Source of the DNA: Eunapius fragilis
Lineage: Eukaryota; Porifera; Demospongiae; Spongillida; Spongillidae
DNA length: 64,000 nucleotides
Assembly: GCA_963681505.1 (NCBI GenBank)
Contig: OY811977.1
Coordinates: 8,872,377-8,936,376, forward strand
Direction of reading: 5' to 3'
A program made the translations under genes and the position numbers. Each line of letters opens with the position of its first letter. Position 1 is the first letter of the stretch. The notes beneath the pieces were generated by a model that worked only from the letters and a program-made list of their open reading frames with translations, was not told the origin of the DNA and ran no database searches. Below are positions 1-9,543 of the stretch, in pieces.

Positions 1-125
1 TGGGACATGACATTAGAGGACAACACACCACACCAGCTATGGGACATGACATTAGAGGACAACACACCACACCAGCTATGGGACATGACATTAGAGGACA
101 ACACACCACACCAGCTATGAGACAT
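1..125. repeat. 39-bp tandem repeat, window edge
   Basis: Three perfect head-to-tail copies of a 39-bp unit beginning TGGGACATGACATTAG occupy 1-39, 40-78 and 79-117, followed by a decayed partial copy. The array probably continues to the left of the window. The stretch 126-380 holds only a short CAC trinucleotide run near 200-230 and no gene I can support. Confidence 0.9.
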
Positions 126-380
126 GGCACCACCTCAACACACCACAAATAAGAACTTGAACACACAGCTGGGGGGGGATGAGGGAGTACCACCACAACG
201 TAACACCACCACCACCACCACCACCACCATCTCTAGTACTAACGGAACATAATCTCAAGTTCATTCCTTCACATCACCTCACTTTATAGAATATCTGCAA
301 AAAATAAATAAAACTGTTATTAAAAGATAATTAAACTGCATTTGCCTTTGACAAAACAACCGTGTACATTAGAATGACAT

Positions 381-480
381 ACCTGCTTATGCACACCTCA
401 TGTGACCTGCTTATGCACGCCTCATGTGACCTCCTTATGCACACCTCCATGTGACCTGCTTATGCACATCTCCATGTGAA
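381..480. repeat. 24-bp degenerate tandem repeat
   Basis: Four imperfect copies of a unit of about 24 bp (CCTGCTTATGCACACCTC followed by ATGTGA). No coding potential is seen around it. Confidence 0.75.
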
Positions 481-615
481 CACTCCAAATTTCAGAGGGA
501 GTTTGGTTTCTGACTGATTAGACATACTTAACCATTCAAGTATTTCATTTTTAATTATTAAGCGCTATTACATATTCACACGTGCGTGCACACCCACACA
601 CACACATACACACAC

Positions 616-708
616 ACCCTTGTGGATGGTATGAAGTAGTTCGTGACTTGACAATGCCAAATGCTGCACAGGTTTTCTTCAAGATTGTGCTCTCAAAGTT
701 TCTTCCTT

Positions 709-710
<2 letters not shown>
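616..710 (-). pseudogene. Retroelement integrase core fragment
   Basis: The minus strand reads about 31 residues that match the end of a Ty3/gypsy-type integrase catalytic core. A segment resembling GRNFES, then a helix, then a GIxKxRTTxYHPQG-like motif (here SRTTSYHPQG) sits where such integrases have their third catalytic region. The 5' side is cut off by the CA microsatellite at 711-795 and the 3' side runs into another CA tract. Nothing else of the element is recognisable nearby, so this is an isolated relic. Family assignment is from the motif only. Confidence 0.6.

Positions 711-795
<85 letters not shown>
711..795. repeat. (CA)n microsatellite
   Basis: About 42 uninterrupted CA dinucleotides directly abutting the integrase relic. 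They give spurious His-Thr or Cys-Val reading frames on both strands. From 800 to 2390 I see only G/C homopolymer tracts (about 1178-1192 and 1219-1231), a poly-T/C tract near 2070-2105 and no supportable gene. Confidence 0.95.
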
Positions 796-2390
796 CTGGG
801 GAACAAGCTGGGGTCAGGAAGGATACATCTGGATGAGCCGAAACAAGGACAACCAGTGTGGTATTGCCACGGCTGCCTTGTACCCTTCTGTAGATGGTTG
901 AAGGTCCCCAGACCCGCATAGTGTATTTCAACCCCGCCCTCTGTACTTTAGTAAAGTTCATTGCTGTGTCTTGGTTGATAGGTTGTGTTATAAAATGCAA
1001 ACCATCAGTGTTTGTGAGTGATCTGATTCGTCCATTGAATATATGCGCAACGTGGGTGAAAGGGGAACATCACGTGTACCATGTCTCCACCATTCGATAA
1101 GCGTTGCAAAGCACTAAACTTGCAACACATGGTGCGTACTCAGCAATTTCAAGTATCAGTGGTGTAGGAACGGGGGTGGGAGGGGGGGGGGGCCAGGGGG
1201 AACATTGGGAAGGCAAGGCCCCCCCCCCCAATTCCAACACAATTCAATGTTCACACGACATATCTTTGGTACGACATTGTACGGAACAGCTAAGTATGGC
1301 ATGGTACGACTACAGATTATTTGGGATTGGGTGGCGGCCGTAGTGCCTGAAATCAACCCATCACGCCATTTTAATACTATGGAAACAAGCTACTACATGT
1401 ATGGATGCTCATATCGCAATCTACCACAATCGAGCGGCTGTATGGTTTTGGTAGTGTCAGAGAGAATATTATCTCTGGTAGTGTTCAAGCGTCGAATTTT
1501 AACCATGCCCTACCGTACAGTACCATGCTGGCATGGAAAGATTGTGTCGTGTAAACGTAGTATTAGTGAATCCACGCGTCGGTTTGATAGCGTTAATCTT
1601 GTAGCCCCTCTTGATCGGAAAATGTTCTTTCAGGACAAACTGACTTTCCCGAAGCGTATAACTTCAGTGTAATTTACCTTTATATGTACTATTTAAATAA
1701 CTATATATGTGCGACCCGGCGTGAGGTTTCATAAGCCAACTACCATACTTTTTCAAAATCTTCCGCGCTCAGCGCGGGAGGGGCCACATCCCCCTCTCGC
1801 GCACCCCCCTCCTCCCCCCCCATTTTGACACGTCTGCAACCTTCCGCCGGCTATTTTATTATGAAGTTGGCCCCCCCCAATCTTTAATACGTTCCTACGC
1901 CACTGGTATTTGAAACTACAGCCACTCAGCGCTTTGAAACACTACTGCAACTGATCAAGTGTGTATTCTTTTCGAGACGATCAACGATGTAGCATAATCA
2001 AACCTGACTGAATTTTATAATAAAAGGCTTGTAAAGCATGTATAGGATTTGGAACACGTGGTTTTTCAAGTTTTTTTTTCGTTTCTTTTTTTCTTTTCTT
2101 TTTTTTCCTGATGTTTAGCTTTAATCGATTGCACATTTCATTCCGGCAGTTAACCATCGTTTCAACGGCAAGAGGTCGCTTGTCTTGAAAGATGATTGAT
2201 TAATAGTTGGCCCGCTTAGTAGAAATGTATATGTATTCGAGATTGCTGCTGCCCGTGGAAATGTTTGACTAATTATAAGTTCAGCGCTCGGCCGGTTGTG
2301 TTACAAGCAATTGTAAGCGTAAGATCAAGAATGGCTTTGTAGAATATAATGCTTAAGGGAAAAAAAGTATGTGTATTAGTACGTGGTCCA

Positions 2391-2747
2391 CAGGGGCGGC
2401 GGAAGGTATATAAGATTGGGGGGGGGGGGGGGGGGGGGCTTCCGAAAGCGAGGATAATTAAATTCATGAATTTCAATGGGGGCATTTGTCCTTTCGTCCG
2501 CCGAGGGGGGTGGGGGGGGGGGGGGGGGTGGAGGAAAGAAATTTCATAGAGCGGTCGTCTCTTGCGACAGATCTAAACTTTTCTTGATGTCACAATATAA
2601 ATTGATAACGGTATGTACGCGAGCGATCTCGCGGCGAAGAATAACAATTATAGGTTAGTTGGGGCAGAGCCCCACCCCCCCCCACGTCATTATTGGGGGG
2701 CTCGAGACCCCCAGCCCCCCCCCCCCCCCCCCCTTCCGCCGCCACTG
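2391..2747. mobile_element. Short TIR element with G-run interior
   Basis: The ends are near-perfect inverted repeats (CAGGGGCGGCGGAAGG at the left; the right end is its complement with one change). The 357-bp interior contains poly-G runs near 2418-2439 and 2508-2528 and poly-C runs near 2680 and 2716-2733. The terminal sequence resembles two proven insertions at 22252-22800 and 23076-23208, so it is probably the same family. A clear target duplication is not visible here. Confidence 0.6.
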
Positions 2748-2936
2748 TAACCACATGAAGTCTTGTTTTTGCAAGGCTGTACTTTGTCCTTACTGATCAC
2801 GTGTCTATGGCATTGCTACTATAGTTAGTAGCGATGACGACTACATCCTGCTATGAATAGCTTTCCGAGGGGGATAGATTTGCCTTACTCTGCTGTATTT
2901 TTCCTTTTCTGTTACTTATCAGTGTCTGGTGCGGTA

Positions 2937-3919
2937 ATGGAGTATAGACGAAGACCAGTGACCAGCGCGTTGGAACTCGCACGAGGTAGGGAATAAACCA
3001 AGTGCCGAGCAGACGTAAGCATATACTAGTGCCCTACTTACTAGTAGGAGTGAACGAAAAGTTGACTGAAGTCAAGGGAGCGGGAGAGAAATGGAATTGA
3101 GATAACGAAGGGGGGGGCGTGTGGATGGGACAGCCCCGACCGAGGCCACAACAAATTATATTAATAGCAGTCGCTGGCATATCACCTTACAAAAAGAATA
3201 CCGTATAAGAAGAGCTTCAAAACCCATTTTTCAGGCTAAATATGAACGTGACTGCGGGGTTCGTGCCTGTGAGTGAAAGGTTTCTACCCCCAATAACCCG
3301 AACTCTCACTTCCCTCTGCCGTCTGCTCTGTTTAGGTGACCACTTGAGGATAAACAGACAAGGGATTTATGACCATCACATGCTAGTGATCGAGGCGCAT
3401 TCTCATGACTCATTTAAGGTCATTCACTACACTAGCCTTGTTGAGCAGGGGCCTGGGCACAAGGAGCAGCCACGTGACGACAGCAGCGGTAGGGACGTCA
3501 AAGACAGGAGGCGGGCGCTCGGAGCGGTGGTGGAAGAGACCTTGACGGTGAAGGAGGAAGACTTGAAAAACATGCAGGTTCTCGGGTACCCCGAGGGGGT
3601 GCGGCTATTTTCTGTGGAGGAATCCATCTCCCGGGCGCGCAGCCGTCTGAACGAAGAGGAGTACAACGTCATCACCAACAACTGCGAGAGCTTTGTGAAC
3701 TGGGCCGTCACCGGCGATGCCGTCAGCTACCAGATTGTGTCTGGTACTGCGGCCGCGCTCAAGGGGGCAGCCAAGCACGCCGTGGAGGCGTACGGGAAGG
3801 GAAGCTCGCTGCTTGGGGTCATGGGGAACGGCTTGCTGGGTGCCGTCGCCGGGTATCTGGAGCAGAGGAACTCTGTGCATACCCCGGCCCCCATTGGAAC
3901 GTGTGGGAATGCCCCTTAG
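2937..3919 (+). CDS. LRAT-domain (NlpC/P60-fold) protein, two exons
   Basis: I model exon 1 as 2937-2985 and exon 2 as 3336-3919, giving 210 aa. Exon 1 ends CGAG|GTAGGG and leaves one base; exon 2 follows a pyrimidine-rich tract ending TTTAG|GTGACC. The split codon restores Gly in ELARGDHLRI, the usual start of an LRAT domain. The domain shows a YDHHMLV segment near residue 28 with the expected His, and NNCESF with the candidate nucleophile Cys133. LRAT-family proteins are thiol acyltransferases or phospholipases acting on lipids. A small, Ala/Gly-rich, weakly hydrophobic stretch follows (about residues 150-190) and could contact membrane. The frame is also open from an ATG at 3242, but that start would lie in the intron and adds no homologous residues. 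Substrate is unknown. Confidence 0.75.
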
Positions 3920-4089
3920 ACCTTGCAGGAACACGTACAGGCATGTACTATTTATGTCTCTTTGCTGTTGTTTGAATTATTCAGTGTCCCCAGTAATGCA
4001 CACCATGGATGCACGCACATCAGTACCACCTTTGTACTTGTGTGCATGATTTTCAAGTATCCCTCCATGGAGTTTATATACATGTGTGT

Positions 4090-4120
<31 letters not shown>

Positions 4121-4201
4121 CAACATATGCCCACACAACCCTCGGCAACATATGTCCCTCCCCACACACACAACCCTCGGCAACATAATGCATGCACTCA
4201 C
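3920..4201. repeat. TG tract, G-run and CCCTCGGCAACATA repeats
   Basis: A TG microsatellite (4084-4103) runs into a poly-G tract (to about 4121). Three copies of a motif around ACCCTCGGCAACATA follow before the donor site of a minus-strand exon. No coding sequence is apparent. Confidence 0.7.
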
Positions 4202-4938
4202 CTTCTTGTACCAGCTGCACAGTCCTGTCATTGAGCAGATTGCCATCTTTGTCACCACATATGCTTGGGTCTCCTCACACAGCATTTGCTTCAGCTGTGA
4301 GAAGAGGAACTCATAGTCTGGCAAGTTAACCTCTGTGAGAGGGGGATAGAAGAAAGGAGGGAAGAGGGAGATGAGAGGGGAGGGGAGGAAGGAGAGTGGG
4401 TTAGCACATAAGTAACATGTCTATAGTGGTCATACAAAGGATTTGTATGACTAATTTAAATTGGCTGTATGAACCCTTAGTTGATATAAAACTCTCTCTA
4501 ACATCAGATTATATTATCTCTGCCCTAATCCCATAAGTTTGTCCTTTTGTAACTGCAGTTAAAATCAAAATTATATAAATCTCAGCATAACTTAGTATAG
4601 ACATTATAAAAATGAATGATAAATAATTACTACCTGCCCACATCCTTTTTGGACAAGAAACTAATATTCATTTTTGCATGGCCTCAACGTACATAATTGC
4701 TAAGTTTGTTGGAAAATTGTTTTGCGCAGTTCATGTCTTTAAAAACATCACGACAGAACTATCAAATCAGATAAAACAATATCAAAATCGTCAGTACTAA
4801 TTATAACGGCGTTAGTTTAATATCATGACAACATAAGAATGCTTGCTGGGCTAACCTCTATCCTCCCGCTGGAGGCTGCCCAATGTTCTCAGTCTCGGAA
4901 CGCCTCCATCCGATGCAATGCGTCCCACTGGACTTCTC
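4202..4938 (-). CDS. Two internal exons of an unrecognised gene
   Basis: On the minus strand, exon 4856-4938 (83 nt) is preceded by TTACAG and followed by a GTTAGC donor. Exon 4202-4332 (131 nt) is preceded by CTCTCACAG and followed by a consensus GTGAGTG donor. The first leaves one base and the second begins with two, so they join in frame to give about 70 residues, including LPDYEFLFSQLKQML and AYVVTKMAICSMTGLCSWYKK. The composition suggests amphipathic helices (HEAT-like scaffold proteins look like this), but I do not recognise the family. Flanking exons were not found. The GTTAGC donor is weak, and both could be relics. Confidence 0.35.
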
Positions 4939-5245
4939 CTGTAAGCATTTTGAGGCCGTAGGTATTAACAGGTAACATAACAGGTTACATGTTTGGTTGA
5001 CTATGTAACATTAATACCGTACTGGTTAAAATTCTTACTAGTAGTTCACAGAACAGGAAGCAACCCGCCTTCAAAAGAGAGAGAGATAGGCTAGATGCAG
5101 AGTTCATACAGATATAGCTCTGCGTCAATTATGCACTCATGTTATTTTTCGCAGTAATGGCTATGTATGCACATGTATCGGGGTGCCCCACCCATTCACT
5201 TCCCTTCCTCCTCAAAGGCAGTATTGCCATCACCCACCACACGTC
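4939..5245. other. Non-coding, AT-rich
   Basis: I see no gene, RNA or repeat that I can support here or in the AT-rich intron-like stretch 4340-4855. Confidence 0.5.
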
Positions 5246-5501
5246 CTAGCTGACCCTTAGCTGATCTCTAGCTGACCTCTAGCTGACCCCTAGCTGACCT
5301 CTAGCTGACCCTTAGCTGACCCTAGCTGACCCTTAGCTGACCTCTAGCTGACCTCTAGCTGACCCCTAGCTGACCTCTAGCTGACCCCTAGCTGACCTCT
5401 AGCTGACCTCTAGCTGACCTCTAGCTGACCCCTAGCTGACCTCTATCTGACCTCTAGCTGACCCTAGCTGACCCTAGCTGACCTCTAGCTGACCTCTATG
5501 G
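5246..5501. repeat. 11-bp minisatellite (AGCTGACCTCT)
   Basis: More than twenty head-to-tail copies of AGCTGACCTCT or AGCTGACCCCT, with a few shortened units. The unit is not a multiple of three, so no frame stays open through it. Confidence 0.9.
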
Positions 5502-5570
5502 ATGACATCAAGACCTATGCTGCTGTCCCACCATCACCATCACAACTTATGCCAACATGATCTACATACA

Positions 5571-5735
5571 GCTAGCCATGACCTATGGAGTGGTCCACTG
5601 GATAGCCATGACCTATGGAGTGGTCCACTGGATAGCCATGACCTATGGAGTGGTCCACTGGATAGCCATGACCTATGGAGTGGTCTACCAGATAGCCATG
5701 ACCTATGGAGTGGTCTACCAGATAGCCATGATGTG
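5571..5735. repeat. 30-bp minisatellite
   Basis: Five copies of a 30-bp unit (GATAGCCATGACCTATGGAG and ten more bases), the last two with a small variant. Because 30 is a multiple of three, frames remain open and read repeated HDLWSGPLDS-type peptides. There is no start context, splice context or homology to support translation. Confidence 0.85.
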
Positions 5736-5739
5736 TGGA

Positions 5740-6190
5740 CGTATCAACACCACTAAATCATCCTTGGGGGTGGGAACACACTGTACAACTTTAGTGGGAG
5801 GGGTGGGGGGGGGGTAAAGGAACCCAAAGTGGTGCAGGGAGGACTTGAGGGGTGTCCAATCGGGCTGTTGCCAGTTGGGGCTGTGTTGACCAATGCCCAT
5901 TGCAAGAAGTATTAGTGACTGTTTAACTTTGCAAGTGCGCACCAATTCATTTATGTGAGCAGCCTTAAAAGATATTTGATTAAGGAGTTACCACACGAAA
6001 ACGTGGATCAAATATACACCCCTGACTTTAATTTCTCTTCTAGCTTGAACACACAGAGATTGCATCATCTCAGAGGAGGAGGATACAAGTAGCAATGTTC
6101 AGCTGCAATGAAAACGTACAAATATCCTGTTTACCCACCCTACCACCCAGTTTGTAACCGTCCCTGCAATTTAGTGACGTCTCATCGCAG
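5740..6190. other. Non-coding; 5' flank of duplicated death-domain locus
   Basis: From about 5940 onward the sequence is alignable by eye to 9140 onward (for example the ACGTCTC...CGCAGAA region), which marks the left edge of a segmental duplication. No gene is seen. Confidence 0.5.
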
Positions 6191-6191
6191 A

Positions 6192-6870
6192 AAGTATTTT
6201 TTAGAAGAGCTGCAGAAGAAGACGTTGCACTAGTAGTGGTGAGAATCTGTGGGCAAACGGGATGACTTTGATTAATTCCAACGGTTCATCAGATACATGT
6301 TTTAAAAAAGCCAGTCAAATATCAACTTCAGTTATCATAATAATACAGGTTCAGTTAATAAATATCAACTTCAGTTATCATAATAATACAGGTTGGACCA
6401 GCTATTAGTGATAGTGGGTGCAGAGCAATATGCATGTGTGGTGGAGATTGTTACTGAAATCCTGGGATATAGAGATGAACCACTTGGGGTGAGTTATTGT
6501 CTCATTGTCGAATGATAACTAATTTACTCACTCCACTAGACACGAACCCACTGGACTCGCAGTGCAGAAATGAACGCATGAACAGAATAGCTGTAACCTG
6601 TGACTTCGACTGGAAGGGGTTAGGCAGACGTCTAGTGGGCAAATACTTTGACGAAATTGATCGGGACGAGCTGGGTGAACAAAGAAAACGTGACAAAATG
6701 TTTCAGAAGTGGCTGGAAATGGAAGGGTCCAAGGTTTTTTATAGAATGTTGATACTCGAACAAGAAAAAAATCACCAGGCCGCTGAGGCAGTGAAGACAT
6801 TGGTACCACCAATAGCTGATGGTAGGTGCTGTCATTGTGTAACACTGCTCACGTTGACGTCCATTAAAAA
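6192..6870 (+). pseudogene. Death-domain gene paralogue, decayed 5' end
   Basis: This is a second copy of the 5' part of the gene at 9544-13288. The death-domain exon (6540-6821, 282 nt, CCACTAG acceptor, G|GTAGGT donor) is fully open. It keeps the DFDWKGLGRRLVG and FQKWLEMEG motifs expected of death-fold helices. Everything upstream is damaged. The TATA box position reads TATTTTTTAG (6195-6204). The aligned start codon is ATA (6411-6413). The 2A motif has decayed to WDIEMN with NPGP deleted (6463-6485). Splicing at the GGGTGAGTT donor then puts a stop in the death-domain frame. No equivalent of the downstream exons follows. It might still be used from another promoter, but as it stands it looks inactive. 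Confidence 0.65.
6319..6394. repeat. Tandem duplication of about 39 bp
   Basis: AAATATCAACTTCAGTTATC with its following bases occurs twice in a row. The aligned functional paralogue near 9507 has one copy, so the duplication arose in the decayed copy. Confidence 0.8.
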
Positions 6871-7079
6871 TTAAAGTTTCTGTACAAGTTCAGTTGAGTA
6901 ATTTGAATTACCATGGAATAATTATGCCTCTATTTCTCACTCTCACACATAGTATGCCCACTCTGCTTGCATGCCTAATGGGTTCTATCATGCTTCAGCC
7001 GACTCCTGTATCCTTCAACTATCACCAACAGGTTCAGTGAATGGTAATGACAATATTTTCATTTGTCACATGTGATTAT

Positions 7080-8300
7080 GCCTGGTGCATGGTATTGGTA
7101 GACTTGATTTGCAATGTAGTTAAATGGCCAGGTACCAGTCTCCAGAGTAGGGCTGTCGAAAAAAATCCACTCAAAACTTTCCCAAAATTCTCGAAATTGC
7201 CAACTGTATATATGCAAAAAATGTTCTGAGAAATTTCCAAATTCCACCAAAAAATGAATGCTGGGTACCTTTTTAACCGTCATATTTGCTTGTTGCATGG
7301 TTCTATGATTCTGAAGCACAGCGGCTGCGCTACTGCCCGTGTGCGGATTTAAGAGTTAATGTCCATCATAGAGTCAGTAAGCGCTAGCGTTTCGTGACCT
7401 TGGGTCCGACCGCTTTTAGTTGTCTTTCTAGCCAATTTGGAAGACGGAACCTCGACGCTTGCCATAATAGCATTGTTTTTATGATTTACTGACCATTTTT
7501 GGCAGTATACAATGTTCTATAAATAGAAAATGCTGGCATTTCATGCAATTTAAAACGGCCTACTACGGAGCTCACCAAAGTAAGGGAACTTAGACATCAA
7601 TTACTTCAACACGTGCATGATATTTAACATTTCATGATCATAAATAGTTTTGTCAAGTGATGCATACGCAATTACACTCAATTATTATAATGAACTCTGA
7701 CTGGTGCCTGATTATCAATTAGTGTAACAGTCCCCTATAGCTACTCAACATAACAATGCAATTGAACGTAAAATATATAACAAGTTGAAATAATGTCTTG
7801 GAGGCTCGCCCTTCGATTAAATGCTGGGATTGATGCTGACCAATGTATGTATATGAAGAGGCGCTTAATAATCTAGTGTTTTGTTTTGAAAGATATAACT
7901 TAATTCACCACTACATATATATATATAGTTAAGGATGAATGCAATTAGAACGGTAGCGTGCCCCTAAGAACACTACAGTTTTCCTAACTCCTGATGTCAC
8001 AATCTGCAAGCTGCCGGTACCTTATGAATTTGAATATTGGGGTATGGCCCCACCAAAAACAAGTAGTAAAAACATCCTTTACGAGAAAGTTGGTGGTGTA
8101 GTATATAAGATTGAAATGCGATGGTAATGTAAAAAGCATGAAAACAAGGCTTCTGACTGAAAACGAAAAATAAAATGTACCCATATATGCACACCCAGTT
8201 AAAATATCCAATAATATGCTTAATATAGATGTATTTTATTCAGTCAGAAGTCTTTAATTCAACTTCACCATATTGCCTTCCAATCGTACATTATTATCAC
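7080..8300. other. Intergenic; partial inverted-repeat MITE near 8080-8170
   Basis: No gene is supported. A diverged half-copy of the GAGAAAGTTGGTGGG element family (see 18104-18720) lies at about 8080-8170. A fragment near 7820-7845 (AAATGCTGGGATTGATGC) recurs at 10419 in the intron of the functional death-domain gene. Confidence 0.5.
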
Positions 8301-8442
8301 CTAAGATTATGTCCCAGTGAAATGTATCCTTGTAAATAATCTATCTCAACAATGTAGTTGTGGAGGAGGCACAACACGCATCTGTTGTATTACTACGATT
8401 ATTTTAATCCCACTTATCTTTGTGAGGTACACAACAACATAC

Positions 8443-8591
8443 CTGAATGGTTGTGCCACCGAAGCCTTGATGTCTATATTCAACCCGTCGTTGACGTTAA
8501 TTGACGCACAAGTTCGTTTCACCTCAAGTTGTCCGTATATTGCGCCGTGGGTCAGAGCGAGGAGGAGGGGAAATGGGTAGAGACGACCCAT
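8443..8591 (-). CDS. Possible first exon of a secreted protein
   Basis: On the minus strand an ATG at 8591 opens a 149-nt segment beginning MGRLYPFPLLLALTHGA, which has the look of a signal peptide, and ends at a consensus TTCAG|GTATGT donor. A TATAAAAA lies just upstream (8613-8620), rather close to the ATG for a normal leader. No second exon could be recognised downstream, and the protein family is unknown. It could be a chance frame. Confidence 0.3.
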
Positions 8592-8747
8592 GACGAAAAC
8601 CGCTGCAATTAATTTTTATAAACTCGACAAAGAGTAGCTAGTGCAGTAGTTAAACTTTTCACATTCGAGCCTATGCACTGAAATTACATGTACAAACCTC
8701 ACAACACACAACATATACATATCTTACTTAGAAATGTAGGCATGATG

Positions 8748-8788
8748 CAAATGCACACACACACACACACACCACACACACACACACA

Positions 8789-8838
<50 letters not shown>

Positions 8839-8842
8839 ACGC
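8748..8842. repeat. (CA)n microsatellite
   Basis: Interrupted CA repeat of about 95 bp. The neighbouring stretch 8843-9140 holds no gene I can support. Confidence 0.95.
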
Positions 8843-9377
8843 ACTCACACCAACCGGCACACACATAGATGCAAAAATTTGACCTCCATGAGGGTTTGGT
8901 CAACATTTACACTACGTCATACGTGCATCGCTGTCATTGGATTTCTATTTCAATGCTTGCAATGTGGACCAGATAACCACGGCCTACTGTGTGGACCAGG
9001 TAAGTGGCGACCAGAGAGGTGTTGACCTGTTCCCACCCCAAGGTACATTCGCAGACCACCACCAAATCAGGGACGTCGTGTTGAAGTAAAGAAAAAAGGA
9101 TGTTTCGCTTCACAAGTGCAACACCGGTCCGAGTTACCGATTCATTTATGTCATGCGAATTGGATTATCTGGAGTCCTTAAAAATATACGATTAAGGAAT
9201 TTACCACATGGGTCTGACTGAACCAAAAATACAACCCTGACTTTAAACAGCGTGGGATTAGACCAAGGCTTGCTACGTACACGTGGGAAGGGTAGAGTAG
9301 TAACAGCAATGAAAACGTGAAGTATCCTGTTTATCATCGAACCACGCCAGACCGTATCAACGCCTCTGCAATTTAGA

Positions 9378-9407
9378 GACGTCATCGTCGCAGAAGGTAT
9401 ATAAAAG
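9378..9407 (+). promoter_or_regulatory. Core promoter: CRE-like site and TATA box
   Basis: GACGTCAT (9378-9385, a CRE/ATF-like core) is followed by TATATAAAAG (9398-9407), about 137 bp before the ATG at 9544. The paralogue keeps TGACGTC but has a broken TATA, which suggests the TATA box was functional in the ancestor. Confidence 0.6.
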
Positions 9408-9543
9408 AGCTCCAGACGACGACATTGCATTATTATAGTCTGTGGGCAAACGGGAACCGAATTGAAGATATCGGCAATTAATTAACAATTCAAAAAGCCT
9501 GGCAAATATCAATTGTTACAAAACTACTGATCAACTATTGGCG

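Noticed and set aside
1205..1672. 155-codon plus-strand frame
   Set aside because: It starts in a poly-C tract and shows no domain, signal peptide or splice context; composition is like the surrounding non-coding DNA.
3427..3934. Minus-strand frames opposite the LRAT gene
   Set aside because: Antisense shadows of the GC-rich LRAT exon.
5246..5735. CRISPR-like arrays
   Set aside because: The repeats are contiguous without unique spacers, in a eukaryotic sequence.
5502..5817. HDLWSGPLDS repeat peptide
   Set aside because: A 30-bp minisatellite beside an 11-bp satellite; no homology or gene context.
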